From Myxococcales bacterium (lineage in GTDB: Bacteria; Myxococcota_A; Polyangia; Haliangiales; Haliangiaceae), in NCBI GenBank assembly GCA_947483555.1, contig CANKMW010000011.1, forward strand, positions 62,001-126,000: a stretch of 64,000 nucleotides of DNA. The letters are read 5' to 3'. How positions within the stretch are numbered: position 1 is the stretch's first letter; the number at the start of each line of letters is the position of its first letter. Under the pieces are notes generated by a model, which did not search any database, had not been told where the DNA came from, and saw nothing but the letters and a program-made list of their open reading frames with translations. Below are positions 44,050 through 53,429 of the stretch, piece after piece. The position numbers were made by a program, and so were the translations under genes.

Positions 44050-46152
44050 ATGCGTCGGCTGTCTGGCTACCCCTGTTCGACCGCGACGCTCCTGTCCGCC
44101 GTGGCTACTCTCGTAGCCTGTGGCGGCGGCTCCGCGCCCGAGATCGAGGACGTGGGCGACCAGGTGGTCGCGGTCGGGTCCGAGCTGGTGCTGCAGCTGC
44201 GCGCCACCGACGCCGATGGCGATACCCTCGACTTCGGCTTCTCCTCCACCGATCTGCCCGAGCTGGTCGACCGGGCGACGGTGACCCGCACCCCGGCCGG
44301 CGACGGTACCTTCCGCTGGCGCCCGGTCGCCGCCGACGTCGGCGTCTGGCACGTCGATTTCACGGCATCGGACGGCGACAACACCGCCACGCTGCCGGTG
44401 ACGATCGAGGTCCGTTCGGCGATCGGCGCCGAGACCGTGCCGGTGTTCCGCGAGCCGCTCGGAACCGGGACCACGCTCGACCTCGCGGTCCGCGACTGCG
44501 TCGACCTCGGGGTGCTGGTCGAGGATCAAGACTCGGTCTCCGTGACCATCCTGCAGGAGGAGCCGGCCATCGAGGGCTCGATGCTCGATCAGACCGGACC
44601 GTTCGCGGCCACCTGGCGCTGGTGCCCGACCCGCGACCAGATCGATGCCGAGGATCGCTACACGCTGACCCTGTCGGCCGACGACGACGACAACCCGAAG
44701 ACGCTCAAGAACTATCTGGTCGTGCTGCGCCGGCCGCCGCCGATGAACTGCCCGGGCAACCCGCCGGTCGTCAACCATGTTCCCGTGAACGTGTCGCAGC
44801 TCGTCGATCTGACCATCGACGCCGCGATCAGCGACGACATGGGGCTCAAGCAGCCGCCGCTCCTCTACTACGCGACCACCGCGCCCACCAGCCCGCCCGA
44901 CCTCGGCGCCATGACCCAGGTGACGATGCAGCTCATCAGCGGCACGATGACGTCGGGGACCTGGGCCGCCGACGTCCCCAACCCGGTGGCGACGTTGCCG
45001 GCGGGCACGATGCGGACGCTGTACTACGTGATCGTCGCCAACGACGACGATGACGCCGTCGGCGCCTGCGATCACGAGACCCGCAGCCCGGCGACCACGG
45101 CCCACCAGATGGTGATCACCAACCCGGGCGGCAGCGGCAACCTCGGCCTGTGCGCGACCTGCTCGGCGGACGTGCAGTGCGGCGACGCCGATGACAACTG
45201 CGTCCACGTCGGCAGCGGCGACTACTGCCTGCGGTCGTGTACCACCGCCGCCGAGTGCGGCGCGGGCTACACCTGCTCGGCGGCCGCGGTGACGTCGGTC
45301 AACGGCGCCAGCGCCCGCCAGTGTGTGCCGTCGAGCGGCTCGTGCACGATGGCGACCACCTGCATGGACGACTTCTTCGAGGACAACGACAGCCGGACCG
45401 GGGCGGTCGGCCTGCCCGATCTCGATCCCGACAGCTACATGTTCACGTCGTGCCCGCTGGCCGACGGCTCCAACGACGACGAGGACTGGTTCCCGATCAT
45501 CATCGCTGCCGACGCCACGGTCACGGTGACGCTGGCGGGACAGAGCGTGTCGGATCTCGATCTCGGCCTCTATGACGCGACCGGCACCCGCCTGGCCTCG
45601 GCGACCGGACCGACGTCGACCGAGATGGTGATGCAGTGTCTGACGCCGGGTACCTACTACGTCCGGGTCTACGCCTGGGGCGCCGGGGTCGAGAACGACT
45701 ACTCGCTGACCTACGCCCGCACCGCCGGCGCCTGCCCGATGGTGTGCACCGACGACATCGAGGAGCCGGACGATGTCCTGCTCGACGCCAACGGGATCAT
45801 CTATCCGGTGTACACGTCGAGTGGACGCCAGATCTGCGCCGGTGACGACGACTGGTACCGCGTCCTCATGTACGACGCCGAGGTCCTTACCGTCGACCTG
45901 ACCTTCACCCAGGCCAGCGCCACCCAGGATCTCGACGTACACCTCTACAGCAGCGCCGGGGTCGATCTGACGCCGTGCTCGCCGGCCTCGCCGGGCACCT
46001 GCCAGCTCGGCAACGGCCAGAGCGCCGACTCCAACGAGCACTACACGTTCACCGCGCCGGCGGCGTGCTCGACGCTGTGCACGTACTTCGTCGTGATCCG
46101 GGGCTGGAACAATTCGCAGAACAGCTACAGCATCCGCATCGAGGTGCCGTGA
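44050..46152 (+). CDS. Secreted lipoprotein with Ig-like, Cys-rich and two PPC domains
   Basis: The 700-residue protein has lipobox LVAC. Ig/cadherin-like strands lie near residues 30-230 ('DQVVAVGSELVLQLRATDADGDTLDF'). A Cys-rich module (about 355-425) follows ('CATCSADVQCGDADDNC', 'CRSCTTAAECGAGYTC'-like spacing), of the type common in myxobacterial outer proteins. Two pre-peptidase C-terminal (PPC) beta domains end the protein: 'ADATVTVTLAGQSVSDLDLGLYD' with 'PGTYYVRVYAW', then a second copy at about 600-700. PPC domains usually accompany secreted enzymes; here no catalytic domain is present. The next gene, a metalloprotease, overlaps by GTGA, so this may be its surface partner. Confidence 0.84.
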   Translation: MRRLSGYPCSTATLLSAVATLVACGGGSAPEIEDVGDQVVAVGSELVLQLRATDADGDTLDFGFSSTDLPELVDRATVTRTPAGDGTFRWRPVAADVGVWHVDFTASDGDNTATLPVTIEVRSAIGAETVPVFREPLGTGTTLDLAVRDCVDLGVLVEDQDSVSVTILQEEPAIEGSMLDQTGPFAATWRWCPTRDQIDAEDRYTLTLSADDDDNPKTLKNYLVVLRRPPPMNCPGNPPVVNHVPVNVSQLVDLTIDAAISDDMGLKQPPLLYYATTAPTSPPDLGAMTQVTMQLISGTMTSGTWAADVPNPVATLPAGTMRTLYYVIVANDDDDAVGACDHETRSPATTAHQMVITNPGGSGNLGLCATCSADVQCGDADDNCVHVGSGDYCLRSCTTAAECGAGYTCSAAAVTSVNGASARQCVPSSGSCTMATTCMDDFFEDNDSRTGAVGLPDLDPDSYMFTSCPLADGSNDDEDWFPIIIAADATVTVTLAGQSVSDLDLGLYDATGTRLASATGPTSTEMVMQCLTPGTYYVRVYAWGAGVENDYSLTYARTAGACPMVCTDDIEEPDDVLLDANGIIYPVYTSSGRQICAGDDDWYRVLMYDAEVLTVDLTFTQASATQDLDVHLYSSAGVDLTPCSPASPGTCQLGNGQSADSNEHYTFTAPAACSTLCTYFVVIRGWNNSQNSYSIRIEVP

Positions 46153-48098
46153 CCCGACCCCGGCCGGCGACGCGGACCGTGGTGGTCGCGCTGCTGGCGG
46201 TGGCCGGGTGCGCGTCGTCGGATCCGCCAGATGTCGGGCTCGAGAGCCTGGCGCTGGCCTCGGTCGAGCCCGGGGTCGTCATCACCGGCACCACGCTGGC
46301 CATCAGCGGCGACTCGTTCGTGGCCGCCGAGTGGGGCGAGAGCACGCTCCGGCTGCGCGGCCAGTCGGGCGGCCGTTCGGTGGACGTGGCGCTGGCCGCG
46401 ATGTTCGTCGACTACGATCACATGAACGCCGCGGTCGACGCCGCGGTCATCGCCGAGCTGGGCGGCGCCGATCGGATCGTGCGCTTCACCGGTGACGCCG
46501 TGATGGAGGTGGTGTCGGCGGTCGACGGCCGCACCTACAGCAGCGCCGCGCTGTCGCTCGGCCTCGACGTCGCGGCCGAGCTGACGCCCGAGATCACGAC
46601 GGTGCAATCGGGCGGGCTGTTGTTCGTGAACGACGCCGTCCTGGTCACCGGCCGCGGCATGCTGCTGGGTGGCAACGAAGGCGAGTCGGTGGCGCGGGTC
46701 ACCGGCTGCTTCCGCGCCACCGGCGCGCCGTCCTGCACCGTGGTGGCCGAGGAGGTCATCGCGCTCAGCCCGGTCGAGCCGTTCTCGCGTGATCAGTCGA
46801 CGTTCCGCTTCGTGCCCGGCATCGCCGGCATCCGCGAGGGCAGCTTCACGGGCCAGGTGGTGATCGAGAACCGCCACAGCGGCGCCAGCACGATCAGCGC
46901 CGAGCCAGTGGCCGTGACCTACGATCTGGTCAGCGCGCAGATCTTCCAGGTCACCCCGCCGGCGGCCAGCCTCGGCCAGTACGTCGTCATCGATGGCGGC
47001 GGCTTCGTGGGCGGCGAGGCCGGCGCGTCGACCGAGGTCCGGCTGATCGGCACGTTCCGGGCCAACGGTCAGACCCAGGCCGCGCCGGTCGACCTGCTGC
47101 TCATCCCCGAGTACGAGACCGGCAACCGGGTCCGCTACGTGATCTCACCCAGCGACGCGCTCGGCATGGCCATCGATCTCCGCGCGGTGACCGGTACGTT
47201 CACCGGCACGATCCATCCGATCGTTCGCTACCAGGGCGATCAGGTCGTCGGACCGACGCGCGCCGTGACGCTCGGGATCGCGGCGGTCAAGCAGGTGGTC
47301 TACCTCGACTTCCAGCCGTCCTACGTCGAGAGCCTGCGCGTGTTCGGCTTGCGCGCCGTCGATCAGGCGATCCGCGCCCGCGTGCTCGACGTGGTGCGGG
47401 CCGCGTATGCCGGCGTCAACCTCGAGCTGCGCGCCGAGCCGCCGACCGACTTCGCGCTGTTCTCGCTGGTCGAGATCCACGGTCCCGATCCGAACGGGCA
47501 GGGCCTGTTCGGGTACGACAACTCGCCCGGCAAGGACACCGGCAATCTTCGCCTCCACGACCGGCTCGGTGGCGTCAACGCGCTGACGCAACAGGACGGC
47601 TACCCCGGCTTCGGCGGCGTCTTCATCGAGTCGTTGATGGGCTTCTCGTTGCACCCGCTCAGCGGCGAGTCGCTGCCCGGCGCCGAGCAGCTGTTCGACG
47701 ACCTGTTCGATCCGTTCCGGCCCGAGCGCGGCGACATCATCGTGAGCAAGGACCTCGCCGGCGGGGTGCCGACGGCGGACGGCGGCGCGTGCCCGGCCAC
47801 CGATCGTCGAACCAAGATCGGGTGCGCGGTGTGGTCGATGGGCTCGTTGATCGGCGGCACCCTGGCGCACGAGATCGGCCACAGCCTGGGTCTGGCCAAC
47901 CCGTTCGGCGACGGCTTTCACAACTTCGGCGACGAACCCAACCGGCTCATGGACGGCGGCGCCGACCGCCCGCTGGCCGAGCGCGCGGTGCTCCAGGGCC
48001 TGGGCCCGGCGGTGTTCTGCGACGAGGAGTACGCGTACCTGCGCATGATCCTGCCGTCGTCGATGCCGGCCGACCCCTCGCCACGCCCGCCGTGCTGA
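46149..48098 (+). CDS. Secreted metzincin-type zinc metalloprotease lipoprotein with IPT/TIG-like domains
   Basis: The 649-residue protein starts with GTG overlapping the upstream stop; lipobox AVAGC. Three IPT/TIG-like beta domains follow ('GVVITGTTLAISGDSFV', 'VLVTGRGMLLGG', 'YVVIDGGGFVGGEAG'), then a catalytic domain from about 380. The zinc motif HEIGHSLGLAN starts at residue 574 and a Met-turn-like 'NRLMDGG' lies 24 residues later. In HExxHxxGxx(H/D) the last ligand is Asn here, which is unusual. It probably acts at or beyond the outer membrane, together with the PPC protein upstream. The tandem ATCACCGGTTGATC repeat lies at its stop. Confidence 0.85.
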   Translation: MTRPRPATRTVVVALLAVAGCASSDPPDVGLESLALASVEPGVVITGTTLAISGDSFVAAEWGESTLRLRGQSGGRSVDVALAAMFVDYDHMNAAVDAAVIAELGGADRIVRFTGDAVMEVVSAVDGRTYSSAALSLGLDVAAELTPEITTVQSGGLLFVNDAVLVTGRGMLLGGNEGESVARVTGCFRATGAPSCTVVAEEVIALSPVEPFSRDQSTFRFVPGIAGIREGSFTGQVVIENRHSGASTISAEPVAVTYDLVSAQIFQVTPPAASLGQYVVIDGGGFVGGEAGASTEVRLIGTFRANGQTQAAPVDLLLIPEYETGNRVRYVISPSDALGMAIDLRAVTGTFTGTIHPIVRYQGDQVVGPTRAVTLGIAAVKQVVYLDFQPSYVESLRVFGLRAVDQAIRARVLDVVRAAYAGVNLELRAEPPTDFALFSLVEIHGPDPNGQGLFGYDNSPGKDTGNLRLHDRLGGVNALTQQDGYPGFGGVFIESLMGFSLHPLSGESLPGAEQLFDDLFDPFRPERGDIIVSKDLAGGVPTADGGACPATDRRTKIGCAVWSMGSLIGGTLAHEIGHSLGLANPFGDGFHNFGDEPNRLMDGGADRPLAERAVLQGLGPAVFCDEEYAYLRMILPSSMPADPSPRPPC

Positions 48099-48125
48099 TC
48101 ACCGGTTGATCATCACCGGTTGATC
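48098..48125. repeat. Tandem 14-bp direct repeat at the metalloprotease 3' end
   Basis: Two exact copies of ATCACCGGTTGATC (48098-48111, 48112-48125) begin at the metalloprotease stop codon. Each unit contains near-palindromic TGATCACCGGTTGATC. It may be a terminator for the two convergent genes. Confidence 0.8.
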
Positions 48126-48205
48126 GCGTGCGAGGAGAGCGCGCCATGGCGACCACGTTACCGCAGTCGGCCCGCGGACTCACGGCGTGGAGGGCAACGG
48201 CGCGT

Positions 48206-48628
48206 TCAGCGAGCGCGGCGGTATGCGGCCGTTCGCGTATAAAGCGGTCGCGCACACTGCTCGTACTGCTCGCCGCCGCCGTCGGGCGCCGCGCGGTAGA
48301 CCGGGCCGCGGCACTGCGAGTCCAGCGGCCGCTCGTGGATCTCGGGCTGGCCGCGGATCTCGAGCTTGCGTGCCAACGTGTCGAGTTCCGCCTCGAGGCG
48401 CGCCACGTCGTCCGCCATGCGGCGCGCGGCGTCGACGCGGAGGATCTCCGGCGCCGGCGCCGCTCGCATCCGACACGGCCGGCGCGCCATCACGGCGATG
48501 CCGCTGGCGATGGTCAGCATCGCCGCCGCGACCAGCGCCATCAGCGGCAGCCACAGCGCGGCGGCGGTCCGCGGCGGCTCGACCTCGCGCTGGAGTGCGC
48601 TCGCCGGTGGCCGCGGGTCGTCAGTCAC
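48206..48628 (-). CDS. Small single-pass membrane protein with coiled coil
   Basis: The 140-residue protein has one transmembrane helix (about 23-47; 'LWLPLMALVAAAMLTIASGIAVM'). An outside helix follows, with a short coiled coil 'ARRMADDVARLEAELDTLARKLEIRG', then a tail with two Cys ('DSQCRGPVYRA', 'YEQCARPLYT'), probably periplasmic. It was not recognised as a named family. The GTG at 48628 was chosen by TATCCT 6 nt upstream and good codon bias; the longer frame is the antisense of the next gene. Confidence 0.7.
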   Translation of the reverse strand: MTDDPRPPASALQREVEPPRTAAALWLPLMALVAAAMLTIASGIAVMARRPCRMRAAPAPEILRVDAARRMADDVARLEAELDTLARKLEIRGQPEIHERPLDSQCRGPVYRAAPDGGGEQYEQCARPLYTRTAAYRRAR

Positions 48629-48634
48629 CGATCC

Positions 48635-48640
48635 AGGATA
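48635..48640 (-). promoter_or_regulatory. -10-like box TATCCT for the small membrane protein gene
   Basis: TATCCT on the minus strand ends 6 nt before GTG 48628. No Shine-Dalgarno is visible. Confidence 0.45.
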
Positions 48641-48739
48641 CCGGTCCCGCTCTCGATCCGGCAACGCCGGACCCGACCACGCGACTTGCCGCCAGCCCGA
48701 CTGGCCGGCGCAACCCCCTGGAACCTGGGGCCATGAGCC

Positions 48740-48755
48740 CGGCACAGATCCTGCT
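48740..48755 (+). promoter_or_regulatory. Sigma-54-like promoter (-24/-12)
   Basis: CGGCAC-AGATC-CTGCT has GG (48741-48742) and GC (48753-48754) 10 nt apart, with two mismatches to TGGCAC-N5-TTGCW. The predicted start near 48766 leaves only a few bases before ATG 48770. An overlapping TGTACT (48755-48760) could serve a sigma-70 holoenzyme instead. Confidence 0.45.
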
Positions 48756-48769
48756 GTACTGGTCGGACC

Positions 48770-50842
48770 ATGGGTATCCGACTCTCGCGACGCGTCCTCC
48801 TCAACGGTCTCGCCCTCGGACTGGCCGCCTTCGCGGCGTGCGCCGACGACGGTGGCGAGCGCGACATCGACGAGGAGTGGGGCATGGAAGGCGCGCTCGA
48901 GCCGGTGCCGGCGCCGGGCAAGGACGACAGCGAGTACCGCAAGGGCCTGCTGGTCGCGACCGACACCACGCGCACCCAGGTGTGGAGCGCGCGCAACGCG
49001 TGGGACGACACCACCACCACCGCCGCGCGCACCGCCGGCATCGCGTGGAGCGTCGACTCCGGCCTGAGCTGGGACAAGAAGTACGCGGCCTGGATCGACG
49101 CCATGGAGTTCATCCCGGCCGCCGACGGCTACTCGCAGACGGTGAAGTTCACGACCCCGTGGGGCCGGACCTTCGCGTCGCCGTCGCTCGAGTGCGCCGA
49201 GATGTCCATCTTCCTGCGCATCACGTTTTCGGCCTGGTACGAGCTGCCGTTCTTCATGGAGTCGGTGGATGGCACCGGCAAGCGGGTCTTCTTCGGCCAC
49301 AACGGCGTGCGGACCTCGAGCGGGCGCTACGCCGCCAGCCCCGAGTTCGCGATCAAGTACCCCGATCACTCGAAGAAGCCGGCCGCCGAGTGGATGGCGA
49401 CCTGGCCCAAGGACACCGCGCTGCGCACCAAGCGCGTCGCCGGCGGCGAAGACAGCCAGCCGGCGTTCGCCGGCGGCCCGTTCGGTACCTACCTCGACGA
49501 GATCCACCTCAACAAGCGCGCCGCGTACTTCACCGTGATGGCGCTCAACTACCTCGGCTCGATGAACCTCGCCGACACCGCCAACGCCTACAACCTGGTC
49601 CCGGAAGCGGTGCACGCCGGTGACATGCTGATCGAGCGCTGGCAGAAGAACGGCATCGGCCACACGCTGGTGGTCAAGGAAGTGTTGCCGATCGGCGAGG
49701 GCAACCTCGATGTCATCACCATCTCGGGCTCGATGCCACGCCGTCAGGGCAAGCGCGAGAGCGGGGTCGCCTCCAAGGGCTACTTCACCAGCGAGTACGC
49801 CGGCGGCCTGGGCACCAACAGCGACGGCCTCGAGTACGCCAAGCTCGGCGGCGGCGTGAAGCGCTGGCGGGTGGCCAAGAACGTCGGTGGCTACTGGACC
49901 AACACCTGGATGCGCGGCGACGAGGCGGCGTGGGTCAACTCGACCGACTACGTCCGCATCGCCGCCCGACCGGGTCGCTTCCAGCAGCTGCTGGGCCAGG
50001 TGTCGCCCGAGCAGCAGCGCACCGAGCTGCTGGCCCAGATCGAGGACTCGCGCCGCCACCTGCGCAACTACCCGGCGTCGTGCTCGGCGCGCGAGCGGCG
50101 CGAGGGCGCGTTCGCCGAGCTGTACGCGCTGTCGTCGCGGACCTGGGGTACCAGCCAGGCCGAGCTCGATCGCCTGCACCGCAAGCCCGAGGACTACGTG
50201 CTGGCCGAGCTCGCCTACACCACCAGCAAGACCTGCTGCTGGAACTCGACCACCGCCGTCATGTACGACGTGATCATGGCCGAGGCCAACGCCGAGATCG
50301 CCGCGGCGGCGGCCGCCGGCACCTGCGCCGCACCGACGGTGTTCATGAGCCAGACCGATGGCTACGGGCGGTGGAGCGCGCGCGCTCAGGCGATGGGGCA
50401 GGGCACGGCGTGGCGGGCGTGGAGCGAGGACGAGTCGTGCCCGCAGCGCGGCGTGGCGCGCGACGAGGTCGCGGCGGTCGAGCAGACCGCGTTCTGCTCG
50501 CTCGGTAGCGGTGGTGGTGGCGGCGGCACCTGCACCGATCGCTTCGAGCCCAACGACAGCCGCACCGCCGCGACCGCGGTCGGCGTCGGCACCCAGGCCG
50601 ATCTGCGGGTCTGCAGCGCCGATCACGACTGGTTCACGAGCGCGACCGCGCGCACGGTGCGCATCGCCTTCCGCCACGGCGACGGCGATCTCGATCTGGC
50701 GGCCTACGACGCCGGCGGCGCCCGGGTCGGGCAGTCGGCGGGGACCGGCGATACCGAACAGGTCACCGTGCCGGCCGGCGGCACGGTCGAGGTCATCGGC
50801 TACAACGGCGCGACCGGCGCGTACACCCTGACCGTGCAGTGA
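48770..50842 (+). CDS. Tat-type lipoprotein with cysteine-peptidase-like and PPC domains
   Basis: The 690-residue protein has a twin-arginine leader 'SRRVLLNGLALGLAAFAAC' whose Cys is a lipobox. The large domain (about 60-440) has 'PSLECAEMSIFLRITF' (C142) and 'GIGHTLVVKEVLP' (H298), an order and context like NlpC/P60 or papain-like peptidases (inference, no family match claimed). A Cys-containing helical region follows. A PPC-type domain (about 585-690; 'RFEPNDSRTAATAV', 'DHDWFTSATARTVRIAFRHGDGDLDL') ends the protein. It is the third secreted PPC or metzincin product in a row and, like the operon at 44050, has a GG-N10-GC promoter. Confidence 0.8.
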   Translation: MGIRLSRRVLLNGLALGLAAFAACADDGGERDIDEEWGMEGALEPVPAPGKDDSEYRKGLLVATDTTRTQVWSARNAWDDTTTTAARTAGIAWSVDSGLSWDKKYAAWIDAMEFIPAADGYSQTVKFTTPWGRTFASPSLECAEMSIFLRITFSAWYELPFFMESVDGTGKRVFFGHNGVRTSSGRYAASPEFAIKYPDHSKKPAAEWMATWPKDTALRTKRVAGGEDSQPAFAGGPFGTYLDEIHLNKRAAYFTVMALNYLGSMNLADTANAYNLVPEAVHAGDMLIERWQKNGIGHTLVVKEVLPIGEGNLDVITISGSMPRRQGKRESGVASKGYFTSEYAGGLGTNSDGLEYAKLGGGVKRWRVAKNVGGYWTNTWMRGDEAAWVNSTDYVRIAARPGRFQQLLGQVSPEQQRTELLAQIEDSRRHLRNYPASCSARERREGAFAELYALSSRTWGTSQAELDRLHRKPEDYVLAELAYTTSKTCCWNSTTAVMYDVIMAEANAEIAAAAAAGTCAAPTVFMSQTDGYGRWSARAQAMGQGTAWRAWSEDESCPQRGVARDEVAAVEQTAFCSLGSGGGGGGTCTDRFEPNDSRTAATAVGVGTQADLRVCSADHDWFTSATARTVRIAFRHGDGDLDLAAYDAGGARVGQSAGTGDTEQVTVPAGGTVEVIGYNGATGAYTLTVQ

Positions 50843-50881
50843 GCAGTTCTCGGCCCGTGGGCCCATCCTGACCGGGCAGTG
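50827..50881. repeat. Imperfect 16-bp direct repeat around the PPC gene stop
   Basis: CCTGACCGTGCAGTGA (50827-50842, containing the stop) recurs as CCTGACCGGGCAGTGA (50866-50881) with one mismatch, just before the next gene's -10 box. It may be a small duplication. Confidence 0.75.
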
Positions 50882-50884
50882 ACG

Positions 50885-50890
50885 TATTGT
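50885..50890 (+). promoter_or_regulatory. -10-like box TATTGT for the operon starting at 50898
   Basis: TATTGT ends 7 nt before the ATG, and there is no Shine-Dalgarno. The mRNA is probably leaderless. Confidence 0.5.
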
Positions 50891-50897
50891 CCGGGCG

Positions 50898-51476
50898 ATG
50901 TCCAAGGGCAAGCGCTCGCCACGGTCCACCGAGAGGCCTGCGTCCCGGCCGGTCGCCGCACCGGTCGCCGCACGGTCGCCGTTGCCGAGAGCGCAGGTGC
51001 GCCTGACCCCACAACTGGACGCGCGCAGCTGGATCTACGTCGCCGCCGACCTGGTGTTCACGATCGGCTACCTGTGGGCGTTCAGCGAGCTGCTCCACAA
51101 CCGCTTCGGCTGGGCGCGGGCGGCGCTCTACGTCTTGCCGGTGTGCACCTGGCAGATGGCGATCGGCGTGCTGATCGGCGGCCGTCCCGGCTGGTGGATC
51201 ACCGTCGCCGCCGGAACCCTCATGCTGCTGTGGACGGTGGCGTTCATCGTCCTGCTCCTGGTCACCGCGTCGTACCTGTCGGGCGTGTACGGCGCGTTCG
51301 GCAAGGCGGCGGCATCGGGAGCGATCCTGTCGACGGCGTTCGTGGTCCAGTTCGCGGCCACGTTACCGGCGCTGCAGCTCAAGTGGGCGATGACCCGCGC
51401 CGGCCGGCGCACGTTCGGCGTGCCGCCGCTGTGGGCTGCCCGTCCGGCGGTCGCCGCGCCGGTGGCCGCAACGTGA
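50898..51476 (+). CDS. Four-helix membrane protein of unknown function
   Basis: The 192-residue protein has a basic, Pro-rich cytoplasmic N-terminus (about 45 residues). Four transmembrane helices follow at about 46-68, 77-96, 101-127 and 135-158, then a short Ala/Pro tail. It was not recognised as a named family. It is first of a four-gene chain; its stop overlaps the next GTG as GTGA, so it is probably partner of the anchored barrel protein that follows. Confidence 0.8.
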   Translation: MSKGKRSPRSTERPASRPVAAPVAARSPLPRAQVRLTPQLDARSWIYVAADLVFTIGYLWAFSELLHNRFGWARAALYVLPVCTWQMAIGVLIGGRPGWWITVAAGTLMLLWTVAFIVLLLVTASYLSGVYGAFGKAAASGAILSTAFVVQFAATLPALQLKWAMTRAGRRTFGVPPLWAARPAVAAPVAAT

Positions 51477-53401
51477 CCGGCCGCCGCGCGCTGGCGCTGG
51501 CCGCGGTGTGGACCCTGCCGTCGCTGGCCTTCCTGGCCATCGTCTCGTACGTCTACGGGACCTGGCGCATCGTCGTGCCGCCGCGGCTCGGCGCCGAGGC
51601 GCGCACCGCCGTGATGGCCACGCTGCGCGACGGGCTCGAGGGTCGGACGGTCAGCGAGCCGCAGCACCGCGAGCTGGGCCGCCGCCTGCCCGACCAGGGG
51701 CCGGTGGCGGCCACGGTGTTCGTCGAGGGACGCATGATCGCGCGGCTCGACGGTTATGGCGTGACCGTCGCGCAGGCCACGCGCGCCGCGGCGGCGCTGA
51801 TGAGCCAGCACCCGGCGGTGGCTGCTCTCGACCCCGTCCAGCGCACGGCCGCCGAGCTCAAGGTCGACGTCGTCGTCGGCCGCGGTCCGATCGAACGCGA
51901 CCACGCGGTCTTGCAGCTGGTCGCGCTCCACCCCGGCATCGAGGGCCTCGGCGTCGAGCTACCCGGCGACGCCGGTGGTGGCGCGGCGGCGCGCCAGCTG
52001 CTGATGCCCGACGAGATGTTCCTGCTCGGCTTGCTGGCCAAGAAGCCGCTCACCTCGTTGATGCCCGAGATCGGCATGGGCGTCGACTTCGTCAAGGCCG
52101 ATCAGATCCTGGCCACCCGGGCGGCGCAGTCGGCGGCGGCGTGGAACCAGCGCGTGCGGCGCTACTTCCGGTTTCGCACCGACGCGTTCGTCGAGGCGCC
52201 CGACCGCAGTCACGCACCGCTTCCGCTCTATCGCGGCCTGCCCGACGGACCGCCGGTGACGCCGGCCAGCCTGCGCACCGCCGCGCTCGCCGGGGCGCGC
52301 TACCTGGTCGAGCACCTGGGCGCCAACGGTCGCTACATCTACGAGCAGAACCTGACCACCGGCACCGCCACCGATCCGAGCAAGCCCGGCCCCTACAGCC
52401 TGCCGCGCCACTGCGGGACCACGTACTTCCTCGCCGAGATCTACCGCATCACCAAGGAGGAGTGGCTGCGCGAGCCGATCGAGCGCGCGTTCGCCCACCT
52501 GAACGAGCTGGTGCTGAGCGGCGGCTGCACGCGAACGCTGCCCGACGGCACCGAGTTGGCGTGCGTCGTCGATCGCGGTGAGGGCACGGCCAACCTGGGC
52601 TCGACCGCGCTCGGCGTGGTCGCGCTGGCCGAGTACCAGCGGGCGACCGGCGACACTCGCTACCTGGCGCTGGCCACCAAGCTGAGCAACTGGATGCTGT
52701 GGATGCAGCGTCCCGATGGCTCGTTCCGGCACCTGTACAAGGTCCGGACTCAGGAGGCCGACGACAAGACCATGATGCTGTACTTCTCCGGCGAGGCGGC
52801 GCTGGCCCTGGCGCGCATGTACGCCGCCACCGGCGACGAGCGTTACGCCCGGGCCAGCGAGAAGGCGCTCGACTGGCTGGTCGGCTGGTACGACTTCTTC
52901 GTCGGCGGCTTCCTGTACGGCGAGGAGCACTGGACGTGCATCACCGCGGAGGCGCTGGCGCCGTACAAGAAGAAGGCGGCGTGGCTCGACTTCTGCCATG
53001 GCCTGGCCCGCTTCTGGGGTGAGAGCCAGCCTCGCGCCGGCGAGCGACCCGATCAACCCGACCTGGCGGGCTCGCACATCATGACCCCGTTCGTGATGCC
53101 CCATAACACCCCGGCCGGCTCGCACTCGGAGGCCCGCATCTCGACCTACCTGCTGGGCCGGCACCACGGTCAGCCGAGCCGGGCCCTGCGCCGAGAGATT
53201 CTCGACACCTTGCACTACCTGCTACGCCAGCAGATCCGGACCGAGAACGACTACGCGGTCGTGGCCAAGGCCAAGGGCACCGGCGGTGTCCCGACCAGCC
53301 CGGTCGACCGCATGGTGCGCATCGACTACGTCCAGCACGTCTGCTCGGCGATGATCCGCGGGGTCGAGCTGGCCGAGGAGGAGGCCGGCGGCCATCGGTG
53401 A
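51473..53401 (+). CDS. Membrane-anchored protein with (alpha/alpha) barrel, glycosidase/epimerase-like
   Basis: The 642-residue protein has an N-terminal transmembrane anchor (about 5-25) and a mixed alpha/beta region to about 260. An alpha/alpha toroid of repeated helical hairpins follows (about 262-640): 'LRTAALAGARYLVEHLGANGRYIYEQNL', 'STALGVVALAEYQRATGDTRYLALATKLSNWMLWMQRPDGSF', 'GEAALALARMYAATGDERYARASEKALDWLVGWYDFF'. This is the pattern of six-hairpin glycosidases, glucuronyl C5-epimerases and related sugar enzymes. No family-specific catalytic pair could be assigned, so the substrate is unknown. Envelope polysaccharide processing is an inference. Confidence 0.8.
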   Translation: MTGRRALALAAVWTLPSLAFLAIVSYVYGTWRIVVPPRLGAEARTAVMATLRDGLEGRTVSEPQHRELGRRLPDQGPVAATVFVEGRMIARLDGYGVTVAQATRAAAALMSQHPAVAALDPVQRTAAELKVDVVVGRGPIERDHAVLQLVALHPGIEGLGVELPGDAGGGAAARQLLMPDEMFLLGLLAKKPLTSLMPEIGMGVDFVKADQILATRAAQSAAAWNQRVRRYFRFRTDAFVEAPDRSHAPLPLYRGLPDGPPVTPASLRTAALAGARYLVEHLGANGRYIYEQNLTTGTATDPSKPGPYSLPRHCGTTYFLAEIYRITKEEWLREPIERAFAHLNELVLSGGCTRTLPDGTELACVVDRGEGTANLGSTALGVVALAEYQRATGDTRYLALATKLSNWMLWMQRPDGSFRHLYKVRTQEADDKTMMLYFSGEAALALARMYAATGDERYARASEKALDWLVGWYDFFVGGFLYGEEHWTCITAEALAPYKKKAAWLDFCHGLARFWGESQPRAGERPDQPDLAGSHIMTPFVMPHNTPAGSHSEARISTYLLGRHHGQPSRALRREILDTLHYLLRQQIRTENDYAVVAKAKGTGGVPTSPVDRMVRIDYVQHVCSAMIRGVELAEEEAGGHR

Positions 53402-53429
53402 CAGGCGGTGACGTGGCGGCGGATGATGG

